Source: Hymenobacter fodinae (GTDB lineage Bacteria > Bacteroidota > Bacteroidia > Cytophagales > Hymenobacteraceae). From it: a DNA stretch of 64,000 nt. The stretch is from the NCBI RefSeq assembly GCF_004745825.1, contig NZ_SRLA01000002.1, forward strand, positions 1,364,001-1,428,000. Direction: 5' to 3'. The notes under the pieces were generated by a model, which was not told where the DNA came from, ran no database searches, and saw only the letters and a list, made by a program, of their open reading frames with translations. The position numbers and the translations under genes are program-made. Shown one piece after another: positions 45,704 through 55,122 of this stretch (the stretch's first letter is position 1; each line of letters opens with the position of its first letter).

Positions 45704-47449
45704 TTAAACGGTTGGCTCGGGTGGATCTTCCAGTAGCGTGACGGTGAAGGTTGTGCCGATGCCTAGCGTGCTGCTCACCTGCAAGTCGCCGCCGCGCTGC
45801 CGGACCAGCGTCCGAATCATGTGCAGGCCTAGGCCTGCTCCTTCGCCATCGGCCGTGAGGCGGGTGAAGGGCTGGAAAAGTCGGTCTCGGTCCTTGGCTA
45901 AGTCAATGCCGCGCCCGTTGTCAGCCACGGTCAGAATTATTTCCTGGCCGTAGCGCTGACTTTGCAGATGCACTACCGGAGGGCGCTCGGGTGCCCGGTA
46001 TTTGAGGGCATTGTGTACCAGATTCTTCAAAATACTGGCCAGATACACCCGCGGATAGCGGAGGGTAGGGGCTTTCTGGAAATCAGCCGTCAAAATGCCT
46101 TGCTGCTGATCAAGTATGTCGGCTACATCGGCTCGCACGGCAGCATACACGTCGGCCAAGGCTACCGTGTCGGTCACGAGCGCCGTGCCGTACTGCGCGT
46201 GCAAAACCTGCAGCAAGCCCTGCACCGTGCTCGTTAGGCGGTGCACTTCCTGCTCCAGCAACTCAATAACGTGGTCTCGTGTAGCTCCAGGGGCCTCCTC
46301 GTGGTACACTTTCAATAGCCCCTCCAGGTTAGTGACTGGTCCTTTCAAATCGTGAGCTACGATGTGCACAAAGGAGTCCATGGAAGCATTCAGGTCGCGC
46401 AAGCGCTGGTTGAGGCGCTGAGCCTCGTACAGAGCTGTGGCGCGTGCCAGGGCCCGCCCGGCATAATCGGCCACCAAGGTGAAAAAGTCTTGGTAGGAAG
46501 CATCGAGGGGGCGGCGGGCACTCAGCCCCACAATGAGCACAGTGGTAGGCGGCTGGTTGCCTACTGCCAGCGGAAGCAGCAGGGCCTGGGTAGGTGGCTC
46601 AGGCCAGGCCCCCGCCGGCCAAGTGCCGAATAGGTCCGGCAGGGATGATACCAGCACAGTTTTATTTTGTTCCAAGGCTTCTTCCAAGGGCCAGGCTTGC
46701 TCAGGACTATTGGTTGCAGCCAGCGTGGTGGGTGCAGCAGGCCCGCCGGGCGGTAACCCAAACCACGCACGTAGCTGTAGGTCCGAGGACCCCTCAGGGT
46801 AGGCGTAGAGCAAGGCAAAAGGAATGTCGGCGGTGTTAGTGGCTAAGGCGGCAATGATGTGCTGGGCTGCCTCGGCCGGCAGTACTGAAAGGGCCGTCTG
46901 GGCCGTCAGGTGGCTGAGCAGCGCCATACGACGGTGGTTTAGCACGGTGGCCGTAGTCTCCAGGGCCGTCACAAAAATGCCTTCTACCGCTCCGGCCTCA
47001 TTATAGATGGGGCTGTGCGAAAACGTAAAGTAGGCTTCCTCGATTGAGCCCCGTCGATTGGGAAGTACCAGCCCATTCTCAAAGTACGTGGTTTGGCCGG
47101 CCAGCACGGGTTCAAAGATGTCCTGCAGAAAGGGCCACATCTCCCGCCACCACGGCTCGGCAGGCTGGCCTAGGGCGCCAGGGTGTTTGCTTTGCAGAAT
47201 GGCGGCATAGCCATCATTGTAAAAGTGTACCAGCTTAGGCCCCCAGTGAACCATCATGGGGAAGTGCGAGCCCAGCATGATGCTGACGGCCGTCCGCAAG
47301 CTTTGGGGCCAGCTATGCACGGGACCCAGCAGTGTAGTCGACCAGTCTAACTGTCGAATGCGGGCCCCCATTTCCCCGCCGTTAGGAAACAGACGCGCCA
47401 GCAGTGCCGCTTCCGATAGCAGCTCTTCCGCAACGGGTACTGTGGGCAT
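45704..47449 (-). CDS. Sensor histidine kinase with PAS and GAF domains
   Basis: Soluble two-component kinase of 581 residues. A PAS-like domain occupies about 25-165 (the PMMVHWGPKLVHFYNDGYAAI type), a GAF domain about 175-345, then HisKA and HATPase. The phospho-accepting His is in VHIVAHDLKGPVTNLEG; the N box is LKNLVHNALKYR, G1 VADNGRGID, G2 GAGLGLHMIRTLV. No membrane segment or receiver domain is visible, and no response regulator is adjacent, so the partner is unknown. The ATG at 47449 is preferred to a TTG seven codons upstream. Confidence 0.9.
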   Translation of the reverse strand: MPTVPVAEELLSEAALLARLFPNGGEMGARIRQLDWSTTLLGPVHSWPQSLRTAVSIMLGSHFPMMVHWGPKLVHFYNDGYAAILQSKHPGALGQPAEPWWREMWPFLQDIFEPVLAGQTTYFENGLVLPNRRGSIEEAYFTFSHSPIYNEAGAVEGIFVTALETTATVLNHRRMALLSHLTAQTALSVLPAEAAQHIIAALATNTADIPFALLYAYPEGSSDLQLRAWFGLPPGGPAAPTTLAATNSPEQAWPLEEALEQNKTVLVSSLPDLFGTWPAGAWPEPPTQALLLPLAVGNQPPTTVLIVGLSARRPLDASYQDFFTLVADYAGRALARATALYEAQRLNQRLRDLNASMDSFVHIVAHDLKGPVTNLEGLLKVYHEEAPGATRDHVIELLEQEVHRLTSTVQGLLQVLHAQYGTALVTDTVALADVYAAVRADVADILDQQQGILTADFQKAPTLRYPRVYLASILKNLVHNALKYRAPERPPVVHLQSQRYGQEIILTVADNGRGIDLAKDRDRLFQPFTRLTADGEGAGLGLHMIRTLVRQRGGDLQVSSTLGIGTTFTVTLLEDPPEPTV

Positions 47450-47780
47450 ATCTGAGCTGGTAGGAATCAAGGGACAGTAAATTCAGGAATAGAGTCAATA
47501 CGTGAAGAACACCGCATAGGGTAACCTACTGACTCCTCAGGCTCAGCCAAAAGTACGCATCCTGCGCGCTTTCTCACTGTTCAGCTGCGTGATTATAAAG
47601 AACGACGGTATAAGAGGGCGCAACTGACGGGCTTAAGGCGGTAACAACAGCAGCAGACAGGTCACAAGTCCGCAACGCAATGGTAACCCGGTCATCATCG
47701 ACCCTGCGTCCGGGAAAGATAGGTTTGGTCGTCAAGTTGCTTTAAACATCAAGCTGCTTATATTCAAAGCGTTACGCTGG
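47450..47780. other. Intergenic region, 331 bases
   Basis: Upstream of the kinase gene (minus) and of the broken TonB-domain gene (plus). I see no further gene or hairpin. Confidence 0.5.
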
Positions 47781-48209
47781 ATGCCGCTTCTTTCATTCAA
47801 GAGCATCAGTACGTGGGTCCGGGCTCAGTCGGCGAGTGTGGCTACCGGTCCCAGCCCAACATTGCGCGCGCCAGCGGAGGCAGCGGGTACGCCTGCAGTC
47901 TATTACACCGCCTAGGTTATGCCTGCTTTCCCAGGAGGTGAGGAGGCCCTGCGCAACTTTCTGCGCGCCAAGCTACAGTATCCCCAGGAGGCCCTGAACC
48001 GGGGTGTAGGGGGCAAGGTGTACGTGAGCTTCCTGATCACGGAAGAAGGCCGCATCCGGGATGCTACCATTGTAAAAGGCCTGGGGTCGGGCTTGGATGA
48101 AGAAGCTCTGCGCCTGGTGCGAATAATGCCGTGGTGGAGCCCCGGCAAAAATGCCGACCGTCCTGTGCCAGTTATGTACACGCTGCCAATCGTATTCAGG
48201 AGCTTGTAA
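47781..48209 (+). pseudogene. TonB C-terminal domain protein interrupted by an in-frame TAG
   Basis: The TonB C-terminal domain (MPAFPGGEEALRNFLRAKLQYP...VGGKVYVSFLITEEGRI) is intact from 47919. In homologous proteins this domain is preceded by a segment of the form VYTxVEQMPxFPGG. Here the same frame is open upstream to an ATG at 47781 and encodes 44 residues ending in AVYYTA, then TAG at 47913-47915, then V and the domain's MPAFPGG. So one nonsense codon splits a gene of about 142 codons. The 5' part has no clear membrane anchor, so it may be decayed further. Either a pseudogene, a readthrough case, or translation restarts at 47919 as a 96-residue cytoplasmic fragment. Confidence 0.7.
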
Positions 48210-48309
48210 TGCAGGGCGGGGTACAGCATCTGGCTGCACCCAGAAGCTAAGTCATAGTCTTGTACATGCTGTATGCAACTTCACTTCCCGGGTGTGGGTA
48301 AAGAAACGT

Positions 48310-48462
48310 ATGAATACGCTCGATCCTACCTCCGCCCCACCCGCTGCTGAAGCACTCCTGAACGACGAATACATCCAGCTAGACTTTGAGGTGCTGGAGC
48401 AACTGGAGTGTGAACTGCACCCCGTGGCTGAGCCGGAGGAAAACGACCGCATGGCCGCTTAG
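48310..48462 (+). CDS. Possible small acidic protein
   Basis: A 50-residue reading frame (MNTLDPTSAPPAAEALLNDE...ELHPVAEPEENDRMAA), very acidic, with a central helix-like LDFEVLEQLECEL. It has an ATG in a plausible position, but no recognisable family and no strong ribosome site. Hypothetical. Confidence 0.35.
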   Translation: MNTLDPTSAPPAAEALLNDEYIQLDFEVLEQLECELHPVAEPEENDRMAA

Positions 48463-48854
48463 CAGCTACGCTTTTCAGTGCTAACTACGCTTCAATAAAA
48501 ACCTCGTCAGACCTTCTGCTAGACCACTACTGGCCTAGGAGGACAGCTGCACAACCTTCGGAACAAGAGGCAACAGCGGCGCATACTACCGCCTGCCGAC
48601 ACCCCGACGGTGCCTTGTCTATCTGAAACCGCAAGGCACCTGCCACGTGCTGAACATTTCCTGAATACTCCGCTAGACTGGCCTAGACGCTCTATACTAG
48701 AAAGCAGAAGCCCGGGCCAAGTGCCAAAGGAATTGTGTGCTTCAACCTACATACCCTCTAGAAGCAAATTATCTGCGCATCTAAACACAGGCCCCGCTAC
48801 GATGCCGTAGCGGGGCCTGTGTTTGCTGGTTGCTGTATTTAGTAGCGAGCTGGT
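48463..48854. other. Intergenic region, 392 bases
   Basis: Holds two CTAGGCC-type words (near 48533 and 48680) and the strong terminator at 48783-48823. No gene supported. Confidence 0.5.
48783..48823. terminator. Strong terminator at the end of the SusCD locus
   Basis: AAACACAGGCCCCGCTAC (48783-48800) pairs perfectly with GTAGCGGGGCCTGTGTTT (48806-48823) around a 5-base loop. It ends the minus-strand transcript of the lipoprotein at 48855. Confidence 0.85.
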
Positions 48855-49862
48855 TTAGATGCCTTTGTATTTGTTGTCAAGGTAGGTGAGGCTAAACGAG
48901 CCCAGGTTTTTAAAGTAGCTGTTTACCAGCTTAGCTGGGTCAGTGGCTAACTCGCCGCGGCCGGGTACATCGTTGCTGTCGTCCCAGGCCCAGGGGGCGT
49001 TGGCGCCACCGTTGCCGTAGCTTTTCACGAAGCCCCCGGCCGCCGAAGTGAACAGAGCCGTGTTGTTGCGCTGGTCCCATAGACCACCCGAGGCGAAGAT
49101 GTCTACGAGCTTGTACTGCACGTTTCGGTCATCGGCGCTGGTAGGCACGCCCGCCACGGTAGCCGAGGGGAAGTACTTGATACCATCGCCGTTAAGCTGG
49201 TAGTAGGGGTAGGCTTTCAGGCCGTGACCCTTGGCTTCCTGGGCCGTGATGGGGTGCAGTTCCCCATTCACGGCTTCCAGGCTCAGCGTACCGTCCATGT
49301 CTTCTTGGTTGGCTTGCAGCGGACTGCCGGTCGGTACGTAGGAGTAAAAATCGGTGTGCGCCACCGTTACTATGGCCTGCAGGTTGCCGTAGGTGCTGCC
49401 ATCTTTCTTCACCACGGCCAGCATTCCTTCTAGGTCGTTTTCGTGCTCATCCAGCTTGTAGGCCAGTACGTTGTCGGTCCAGTCGCGGGGGTGGAAGAAG
49501 GCGTAGGTCACAAACCAGTGGGTGCTGGTTTCCACCACCGAGTAGTAGCCATGGGCTGCAGCCGCGTAGTTGGGTAGGTTGTTCCAGTTGTTGGTGCCCG
49601 ACCAGTCGCCGTCGTAGTTGATGGCCGTGAGGTAATCGGCCTTGCCCTTGAGGCCGTGGTCCCCGGTTACGTCGGTGTCCTGGTAGTGTACCGGGGCCCA
49701 ACGCAGGGCCAGGCTGGCTTTGAAGGCGGCCGTGGCGTCGGCAGTTTGGGCCGAAGCTTTGGGTGCTACGGCTTCTTTCTGACTAGTAACGTTGCAGCCC
49801 GAGAGAGCCGACAGCCCTAGGCCAGTAGCGAGCAGGGCTACTTTGGAAGTAAGGTTTTTCAC
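48855..49862 (-). CDS. Predicted secreted lipoprotein, possibly NPP1/VPS62-like
   Basis: Lipoprotein of 335 residues. The signal peptide ends in the lipobox LSALSGC. The mature protein begins LALRWAPVHYQDTDVTGD and contains THWFVTYAFFHPRDWTDNV...DEHENDLEGMLAVV, a pattern reminiscent of necrosis-inducing (NPP1) and VPS62-type beta-sandwich proteins (compare their GHRHDWE motif); this is a weak resemblance only. Aromatic residues are frequent, as in carbohydrate- or lipid-binding surfaces. The start is GTG at 49862. It follows susD on the same strand by about 125 bases and is probably the surface lipoprotein of that locus. Confidence 0.7.
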   Translation of the reverse strand: MKNLTSKVALLATGLGLSALSGCNVTSQKEAVAPKASAQTADATAAFKASLALRWAPVHYQDTDVTGDHGLKGKADYLTAINYDGDWSGTNNWNNLPNYAAAAHGYYSVVETSTHWFVTYAFFHPRDWTDNVLAYKLDEHENDLEGMLAVVKKDGSTYGNLQAIVTVAHTDFYSYVPTGSPLQANQEDMDGTLSLEAVNGELHPITAQEAKGHGLKAYPYYQLNGDGIKYFPSATVAGVPTSADDRNVQYKLVDIFASGGLWDQRNNTALFTSAAGGFVKSYGNGGANAPWAWDDSNDVPGRGELATDPAKLVNSYFKNLGSFSLTYLDNKYKGI

Positions 49863-49986
49863 GAGGGTGTAATGGTTATGGGATGAAAAGAGAAAGTAGT
49901 CGGGGACTTGAGCCGGGAGTGGCCTAGCGCTAAGCCCATTGCTGCCGCCCGTTGCACGGGGCCTAGCACTAGACCTTGGCAGAGAG

Positions 49987-51585
49987 CTAGTAGCCGGGGT
50001 TTTGCTTGAGCTGACCGTTAAGGGTGAGCTCGGTAGTGGGGATGGGGAAAATGCGGCGGTAGGTTTCGGCGTTGGTCTTCATGCCCTGGCCCCACACGGC
50101 TTCCCACTTGCCAAAGCGAATGAGGTCATTGCGGCGCCAGCCCTCCCAGGCCATTTCGCGGCTACGCTCCTCAAACAGGCTGTTCAGGTCCACGCTGGTG
50201 AGGGCGGGCACCTGGGCGCGAGTGCGGATCTGATTTACCAGGGCCAGGGGAGTAGCGCCGTCGGGGTCCTGACCGCCGCGCAAGATGGCTTCGGCTTTCA
50301 GCAGCAGCACGTCGGCGTAGCGCAGCAGCACCAGGTCGTTGCCCTGGTCGCGGGAGGTAGAGGACTTGTCGGGGTAGTACTTAATGTTGCGCGTGCCCTG
50401 GGCCTTGCCCAGCTCATCGTTACCCACGTCGAACTTGGCGGCGTCGCGGAAGGTGAGGCGGTCGGAGAGCTCCAGGTGGTAGCTGATGGCCGTGTTGCCG
50501 TCGGCACCGGTGTAGCGGGAGTCGAGGCCTTTCTTAGTGGTGGAAATCAGGACGGGGGTACGGCCGTCACTGAGGTACTGCTTACCCGCGAGCCACTGCT
50601 GATTGCGGGTATCGGTGGGTTCCTTATAGAGGGCGTAAAACTCGGGCCAGGTCAGGCTAGCGTTGCTGGGCGTGAATAGCAGGTTAAACTTGTCCTTCAT
50701 CTGCTGGTGCAGGGCAAACCTCGACATCATGTTGCCCTGGGCCAGGTTGGCATCAAACGGCACCGCGAAGATGATTTCGCTGACCTGTGGGCCATTTTCC
50801 ACCGCAAATACATCCAGGTAATTTGCGGCCAGGCTGTACTTCCGGCTCTTGATAATGGCGTTGCAGGCCGCAATGGCCTCGGTGTACTTCGGCTGCCCGA
50901 TGTAGACTTCCGCGTTCATGTACAGCTTGGCCAGCAGGGCCTGGGCCGTGCCCTGGGTCGGCCGCCCGTAGGTTTGGGCCGAGACGTCGGCGGAGAGGTT
51001 GGGCAGGGCCTGCTTCAGTTCACTCTCGATGTAGGTAAACACCTGCTGACGAGTGGCGTTGGTGGGCTGCTCGGTGCTCCCGAACTCCGGTACCAGCGGA
51101 ATGTTGCCGTACAGGTCCATCATCAGGAAGTAATACAGGGCTCGCATAGTGCGCAGCTCAGCCGTAAACTGGGTTTTAAAGGCCCCGTCAGAAGTGTTCT
51201 GGAACAAGGCCAGGGTGCGGTTGCAGGTGCTGATGCCGCTGAAGCCCCACTCCCAGGTGGTGCGCACAAACTCGTTCTGGGGGTTCCAAGTGTGCAGGCT
51301 CAGCTGCTGGTAGCGGGCGCCGTCGTAGTAGTTGCCGTTGCGGGCCACAATCACGGCCTCGTCGGTGCTGAGCTCCTGTAGGTTCCAGTAGGCCTTGGCT
51401 ACTTCGTTGCGCATCTGGCTGTACACCGGTCCCGAGGCGGCAATAAACTGCTCGGGCGTGCTCAGAAAGTTGCTGGGCGTGTATTCTGATTCGATAGGCG
51501 CGTTCAGGTCGGTGCAGCTGGTGGCTAGCAGGGCGGTAAGTGCCGCAGCCAGGGTCAGGGAACGGGAAGTATGGTTGGTAGGCAT
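49987..51585 (-). CDS. SusD/RagB family outer-membrane nutrient-binding lipoprotein
   Basis: Surface-exposed lipoprotein of 532 residues that caps a SusC channel. The signal peptide ends in the lipobox LLATSC. The SusD fold is indicated by the TPR-like N half (TELRTMRALYYFLMMDLYGNIPLV) and the C-terminal family block (NDLVLLRYADVLLLKAEAI...LVNQIRTRAQVPAL, then EERSREMAWEGWRRNDLIRFGKW). It is downstream of susC on the same strand with a long hairpin repeat between them. Substrate unknown; the locus also encodes a phosphatase. Confidence 0.96.
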   Translation of the reverse strand: MPTNHTSRSLTLAAALTALLATSCTDLNAPIESEYTPSNFLSTPEQFIAASGPVYSQMRNEVAKAYWNLQELSTDEAVIVARNGNYYDGARYQQLSLHTWNPQNEFVRTTWEWGFSGISTCNRTLALFQNTSDGAFKTQFTAELRTMRALYYFLMMDLYGNIPLVPEFGSTEQPTNATRQQVFTYIESELKQALPNLSADVSAQTYGRPTQGTAQALLAKLYMNAEVYIGQPKYTEAIAACNAIIKSRKYSLAANYLDVFAVENGPQVSEIIFAVPFDANLAQGNMMSRFALHQQMKDKFNLLFTPSNASLTWPEFYALYKEPTDTRNQQWLAGKQYLSDGRTPVLISTTKKGLDSRYTGADGNTAISYHLELSDRLTFRDAAKFDVGNDELGKAQGTRNIKYYPDKSSTSRDQGNDLVLLRYADVLLLKAEAILRGGQDPDGATPLALVNQIRTRAQVPALTSVDLNSLFEERSREMAWEGWRRNDLIRFGKWEAVWGQGMKTNAETYRRIFPIPTTELTLNGQLKQNPGY

Positions 51586-51611
51586 GAGTCGTTAGTTGAA
51601 ATCTAAATGGT

Positions 51612-51723
51612 TGTCATGCTGAGCATGTGGCGCATCAAGCCAGTGATCATAGCTACCTCAGGCTACTGGCCTAGGCCTATTGCAACGAAGCGGTAGAGAT
51701 GCTTCGACAAGCTCAGCATGGCG
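51612..51723. repeat. Long hairpin repeat, copy C, between susC and susD
   Basis: The left arm begins GTCATGCTGAGCATG and the right arm GGTAGAGATGCTTCGACAAG continues to GCTCAGCATGGCG. The right arm is nearly identical to that of copy A; the left arm is partly degenerate. The interior contains GGCCTAGGCC. Confidence 0.8.
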
Positions 51724-51744
51724 GGCTTTGGTAGGCTGTCCTTG

Positions 51745-54700
51745 TTAGAAGTCCAGGTTCACGCCCAGCACGTAGGAGCGGGTTTTGGGGTAGAAGTTGT
51801 TGTTGTCGAGGCCAGGGGTGAGGCCACCCAGGTTCATCTCCGGGTCAATGCCGCGGTACTTGGTGATGGTGAACAGGTTCTGGCTGGTCAGGTACACGCG
51901 AGCCCGCTTCACGTACTCGTTCTTCACGGGCAGATTGTAGCCCAGCGTCACGTTGTCGAGGCGCAGGTAAGAACCGTTTTCGAGGTAGCGGTTGGAGTAG
52001 TAGTTGGCGCGGTTGTCAGCGTAAGGTTCATTCAGGGAAAAAGCCGGCAGGTTGTTGGCTGTCGACTGGGCCGGGATGTTGAGGTTGGCCAGCGTGGCAT
52101 TCAGGATCTTGTTGCCCTGTACTCCGCGCAGAAAGAAGTTCAGGTCCAGACTTTTCCAGTTGAGCGTGTTACTCAGGCCGTACAGCAGCTTAGGCTGGGC
52201 ATTGCCTTGGTAGCGGTAGTCGTTGAGCGTGGGCGAGCCGGTGGTAGTACCATCGGCCTTGTAGAAGAGCGAGAGGCCGTTCTCATCGCGGCCCGCGTAC
52301 TCGGGCAGAAAGAATTGCCCAATGGGGTAGCCAGTTTTCACTACTTGCGTTGAAATGCCGCTCTGGCCCGAGCCGCCGGGGTAGGCCGTGTACACCTGGT
52401 CGAGGCGGAACTGCTCGTTGGCCAGCTTCTCCACCTTATTCACGTTATGGGCCAGCGTGCCGTTTACGCTCCATTGGAAGTTGGCCGTTTGCACCGGCGT
52501 GGCGTTCAAGGTCAGCTCTACGCCCTTGTTGCTGATTTCGCCCACGTTGGCGTACAGCGTATTCACGAAGTATTGGGTAGTTGAAACCGGGTAGTTCCAG
52601 ATCAGGTCGGAGGTGCGCTTGTCGTAGTACTCCACGGTGCCACCCAGGCGGTTCCCGAACAAGCCAAAGTCGAGGCCTACGTTCAGCATGGCCGTTGACT
52701 CCCACTTCAAGTCGGGGTTGGGGTTCTGAGTCGGGCCAATGGCCTTGATGAAGGAGCCGTTGTAGTAGAAGGTACCCACGCTGCTGTAGCGCTGGGTGGC
52801 AATCAGCGGGTCGAAGCCCAGGGAGTTACCGGTAACGCCGTAGCCCACCCGTAGCTTCAGCTCGTTGAGGGTGGTGTTGCCCGCCAAAAAGTCTTCTCGC
52901 GCCACGTTCCAGGCCAGGGAAGCCGCCGGGAAGGTGCCCCAGCGATTGTTCTGACCGAAAGCCGAAGACCCATCGCGCCGCACCGATACCTGCAGGAAGT
53001 ACCGGTCGTTGAGGCCGTAGTTCAGGCGGGAGTACAGCGAAATCAGCCGCAGAGTGGAAATGCCCAGGCTGTAGCCGGCAATGGCCGCATCGTAGTTCGG
53101 CGACACGCCGCCGGGGTTGCCTAGGCCTAGGTTGTTGTAGCCCAGCTGGTCCGATACGAACCCGCGAGTGTCCGTCTGAAAACCGTCGCCGTTTTTGTCT
53201 TCCTGCCACGAGTACCCCACCAGTACCTTTAGGTCGTGGTTGGCGTTGTTTAGCGGGTTATAGGTCAGAAAGTTCTCCAGAATCTTGCGGCTGTTGTCTA
53301 CGCTGTAGCGGCGCGCCAGGCCCTTGGCCGCTAGGCCAGTCACGTTGTTAGCATTCGGCACCGGCGACTCTCGCCCCTGATAAGCCCCGCCCTTCACCGA
53401 CTCATTCTGCATGCTCAGGCTCAGCGTGTTGGTGAGGTTGGGCAGAATAGTGAGCTGGGCGCTGGCGTTGCCGAGCAGCGTGTTGATTTTGCGCTCCTCC
53501 TTGTTTTGCTCCAGCAGGGCTACGGGGTTGTAGTACTGCGTGCGGTTCAGGTTTTCCTTGTAGGTGCCGTCGGGATTTTTGATGTTGGTGGTGGGCAAAT
53601 GCGTGAACATGTTGCGGTACACCAAGTCGGAAATCAGGTGCTGCTTGAGCAGGGAGTTGGTAAGGGTAAAGCGCAGCTGCAGCTTGTCCTTGAGCGTTTT
53701 CTGATCGAGATTGATTTTGCCGATGAGCCGCTCACTATCGGAGGTTTTCATCACGCCCTCACGCTTGAAGTAGTTAACGCTGGCATTGAAAGCCGACTTC
53801 TCTGAGCCGCCCCCGTAGCTGATGGTGTGGTTGTGGCTGAGGCCGGTGCGCATCACCTCCTTTTGCCAGTCGGTGTTGGTGCCCTCGTCGTTGTCGGCGG
53901 GGCTCAGGCTCTTGCTGTTGGTTTCTAGGTAGCGACGCAGTTCGTCGCCGCTGAGCATGTCAATGGTGTTCGATACCTGCTCCACGCCCACGTAGCCGCT
54001 GTACGACACAGCCGCGTTGGGCTTCTGGCGGCGAGTGGTGATGATAATAACACCGTTAGCCGCCCGCGCTCCATAAATGGCCGTGGCCGAAGCGTCTTTC
54101 AGCACGTCGATGCTCACAATGTCATCGGGGGCTACCAGGTTGATACTGGCCGCTGGCACCCCGTCAATCACGTAGAAGGGCTCCTGAGCCTGGCCCGTGC
54201 GCAGCGAAGAGGCTCCGCGCAGTACCACCGAGGCCGTGGCGTTGGGGTCGCCGCTGCGGGTAATGTTCAGGCCAGCCACTTTACCCTGCAGTACTTGGTC
54301 GGGGGTGGCTACCACGCCGCGGTTAAACTCCCGAGGGTTCACGTTGGTGATGGAGCTGGTTACCTCGCCCTTCTTCGCCGAGCCGTAACCGATAACCACC
54401 ACGTCGTTGAGCAGCTTGGCATCTTGCGCCAAGGCTATATTCAGGCTCTCCTGGTTGCCGAGCGCAACTTCCTGGGCCAGATAGCCTACAAAAGAGAATA
54501 CCAGGGTAGTAGCCCCATCGGGTACGGTTAGGGTGAAGAAGCCCTCGGCGTTGGTTACGGCGCCAGCGGTGGTGCCCTTGGCCAGCACCGTTACACCGGG
54601 AAGGGCCGCCCCGGTTTTGGCGTCGGTCACCTTACCTTTTACTTCCTGGGCCGCTCGCCGGCTTGGGGTGGCGGGTGCAGCGGCGCTTGGCTGAAGGATA

Positions 54701-55035
54701 ATGACTCCTTGCTTTTCCTCGAAGCGCAGCGGCTTGTTGCGCAGCAGCTGGCGCAGGATTTCCCCCACCCGGGCCCCCCGAAATTCAGAGGCCTCTACTT
54801 TGGTTTCTTTCAGGTCTTGGGCCTCGTACACAATGTTTACCCCGGCCTCGCGCTGAAGCCGTTGTAGGGCGGTGGAAAGCGGGCCGGTCTGTACCGCGAA
54901 GTAGGCCACTTCGGTGTTGGTTTTTTGAGCCAGGCTTTGCTGCGGTATGCTTACTCCGGTGAACAGCACTGTGCTGGCTAGCAGGAGGTTGCGGCCGCTG
55001 GAGCGGCCTTGGGTTAGGTAGTTGAGGTGCATCAT
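51745..55035 (-). CDS. SusC/RagA family TonB-dependent outer-membrane receptor with STN domain
   Basis: Outer-membrane importer of about 1096 residues. A signal region (LLLASTVLFTGVSIPQQSLAQ) precedes an STN signalling domain (about 40-105; FAVQTGPLSTALQRLQREAGVNIVYEAQDLK) that normally contacts the FecR anti-sigma. A carboxypeptidase-regulatory-like domain (VKGKVTDAKTGAALPGVTVL) and a plug with VVIGYGSAKKGEVTSSI follow, then the barrel ending in SYVLGVNLDF with the terminal Phe. ATG codons at 55035 and 55032 are both possible. The gene order sigma - phosphatase - FecR - SusC - SusD indicates transduction-type regulation by the transported substrate. Confidence 0.96.
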   Translation of the reverse strand: MMHLNYLTQGRSSGRNLLLASTVLFTGVSIPQQSLAQKTNTEVAYFAVQTGPLSTALQRLQREAGVNIVYEAQDLKETKVEASEFRGARVGEILRQLLRNKPLRFEEKQGVIILQPSAAAPATPSRRAAQEVKGKVTDAKTGAALPGVTVLAKGTTAGAVTNAEGFFTLTVPDGATTLVFSFVGYLAQEVALGNQESLNIALAQDAKLLNDVVVIGYGSAKKGEVTSSITNVNPREFNRGVVATPDQVLQGKVAGLNITRSGDPNATASVVLRGASSLRTGQAQEPFYVIDGVPAASINLVAPDDIVSIDVLKDASATAIYGARAANGVIIITTRRQKPNAAVSYSGYVGVEQVSNTIDMLSGDELRRYLETNSKSLSPADNDEGTNTDWQKEVMRTGLSHNHTISYGGGSEKSAFNASVNYFKREGVMKTSDSERLIGKINLDQKTLKDKLQLRFTLTNSLLKQHLISDLVYRNMFTHLPTTNIKNPDGTYKENLNRTQYYNPVALLEQNKEERKINTLLGNASAQLTILPNLTNTLSLSMQNESVKGGAYQGRESPVPNANNVTGLAAKGLARRYSVDNSRKILENFLTYNPLNNANHDLKVLVGYSWQEDKNGDGFQTDTRGFVSDQLGYNNLGLGNPGGVSPNYDAAIAGYSLGISTLRLISLYSRLNYGLNDRYFLQVSVRRDGSSAFGQNNRWGTFPAASLAWNVAREDFLAGNTTLNELKLRVGYGVTGNSLGFDPLIATQRYSSVGTFYYNGSFIKAIGPTQNPNPDLKWESTAMLNVGLDFGLFGNRLGGTVEYYDKRTSDLIWNYPVSTTQYFVNTLYANVGEISNKGVELTLNATPVQTANFQWSVNGTLAHNVNKVEKLANEQFRLDQVYTAYPGGSGQSGISTQVVKTGYPIGQFFLPEYAGRDENGLSLFYKADGTTTGSPTLNDYRYQGNAQPKLLYGLSNTLNWKSLDLNFFLRGVQGNKILNATLANLNIPAQSTANNLPAFSLNEPYADNRANYYSNRYLENGSYLRLDNVTLGYNLPVKNEYVKRARVYLTSQNLFTITKYRGIDPEMNLGGLTPGLDNNNFYPKTRSYVLGVNLDF

Positions 55036-55122
55036 ATGGTGGTAGAGTTCAGGCAAGACGGTGCCCGGCAGGCCGGCAGCCTGGGCACGAGAAGGATGAG
55101 ATGAAGGGGCCGCTGGGCGGCG

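Noticed and set aside
47919..48209. Intact 96-residue TonB-domain gene starting at 47919
   Set aside because: The upstream frame continues to an ATG at 47781 apart from one TAG, and the domain normally has an N-terminal extension with export or anchor sequence; a pseudogene explains this better, although restart at 47919 is possible.
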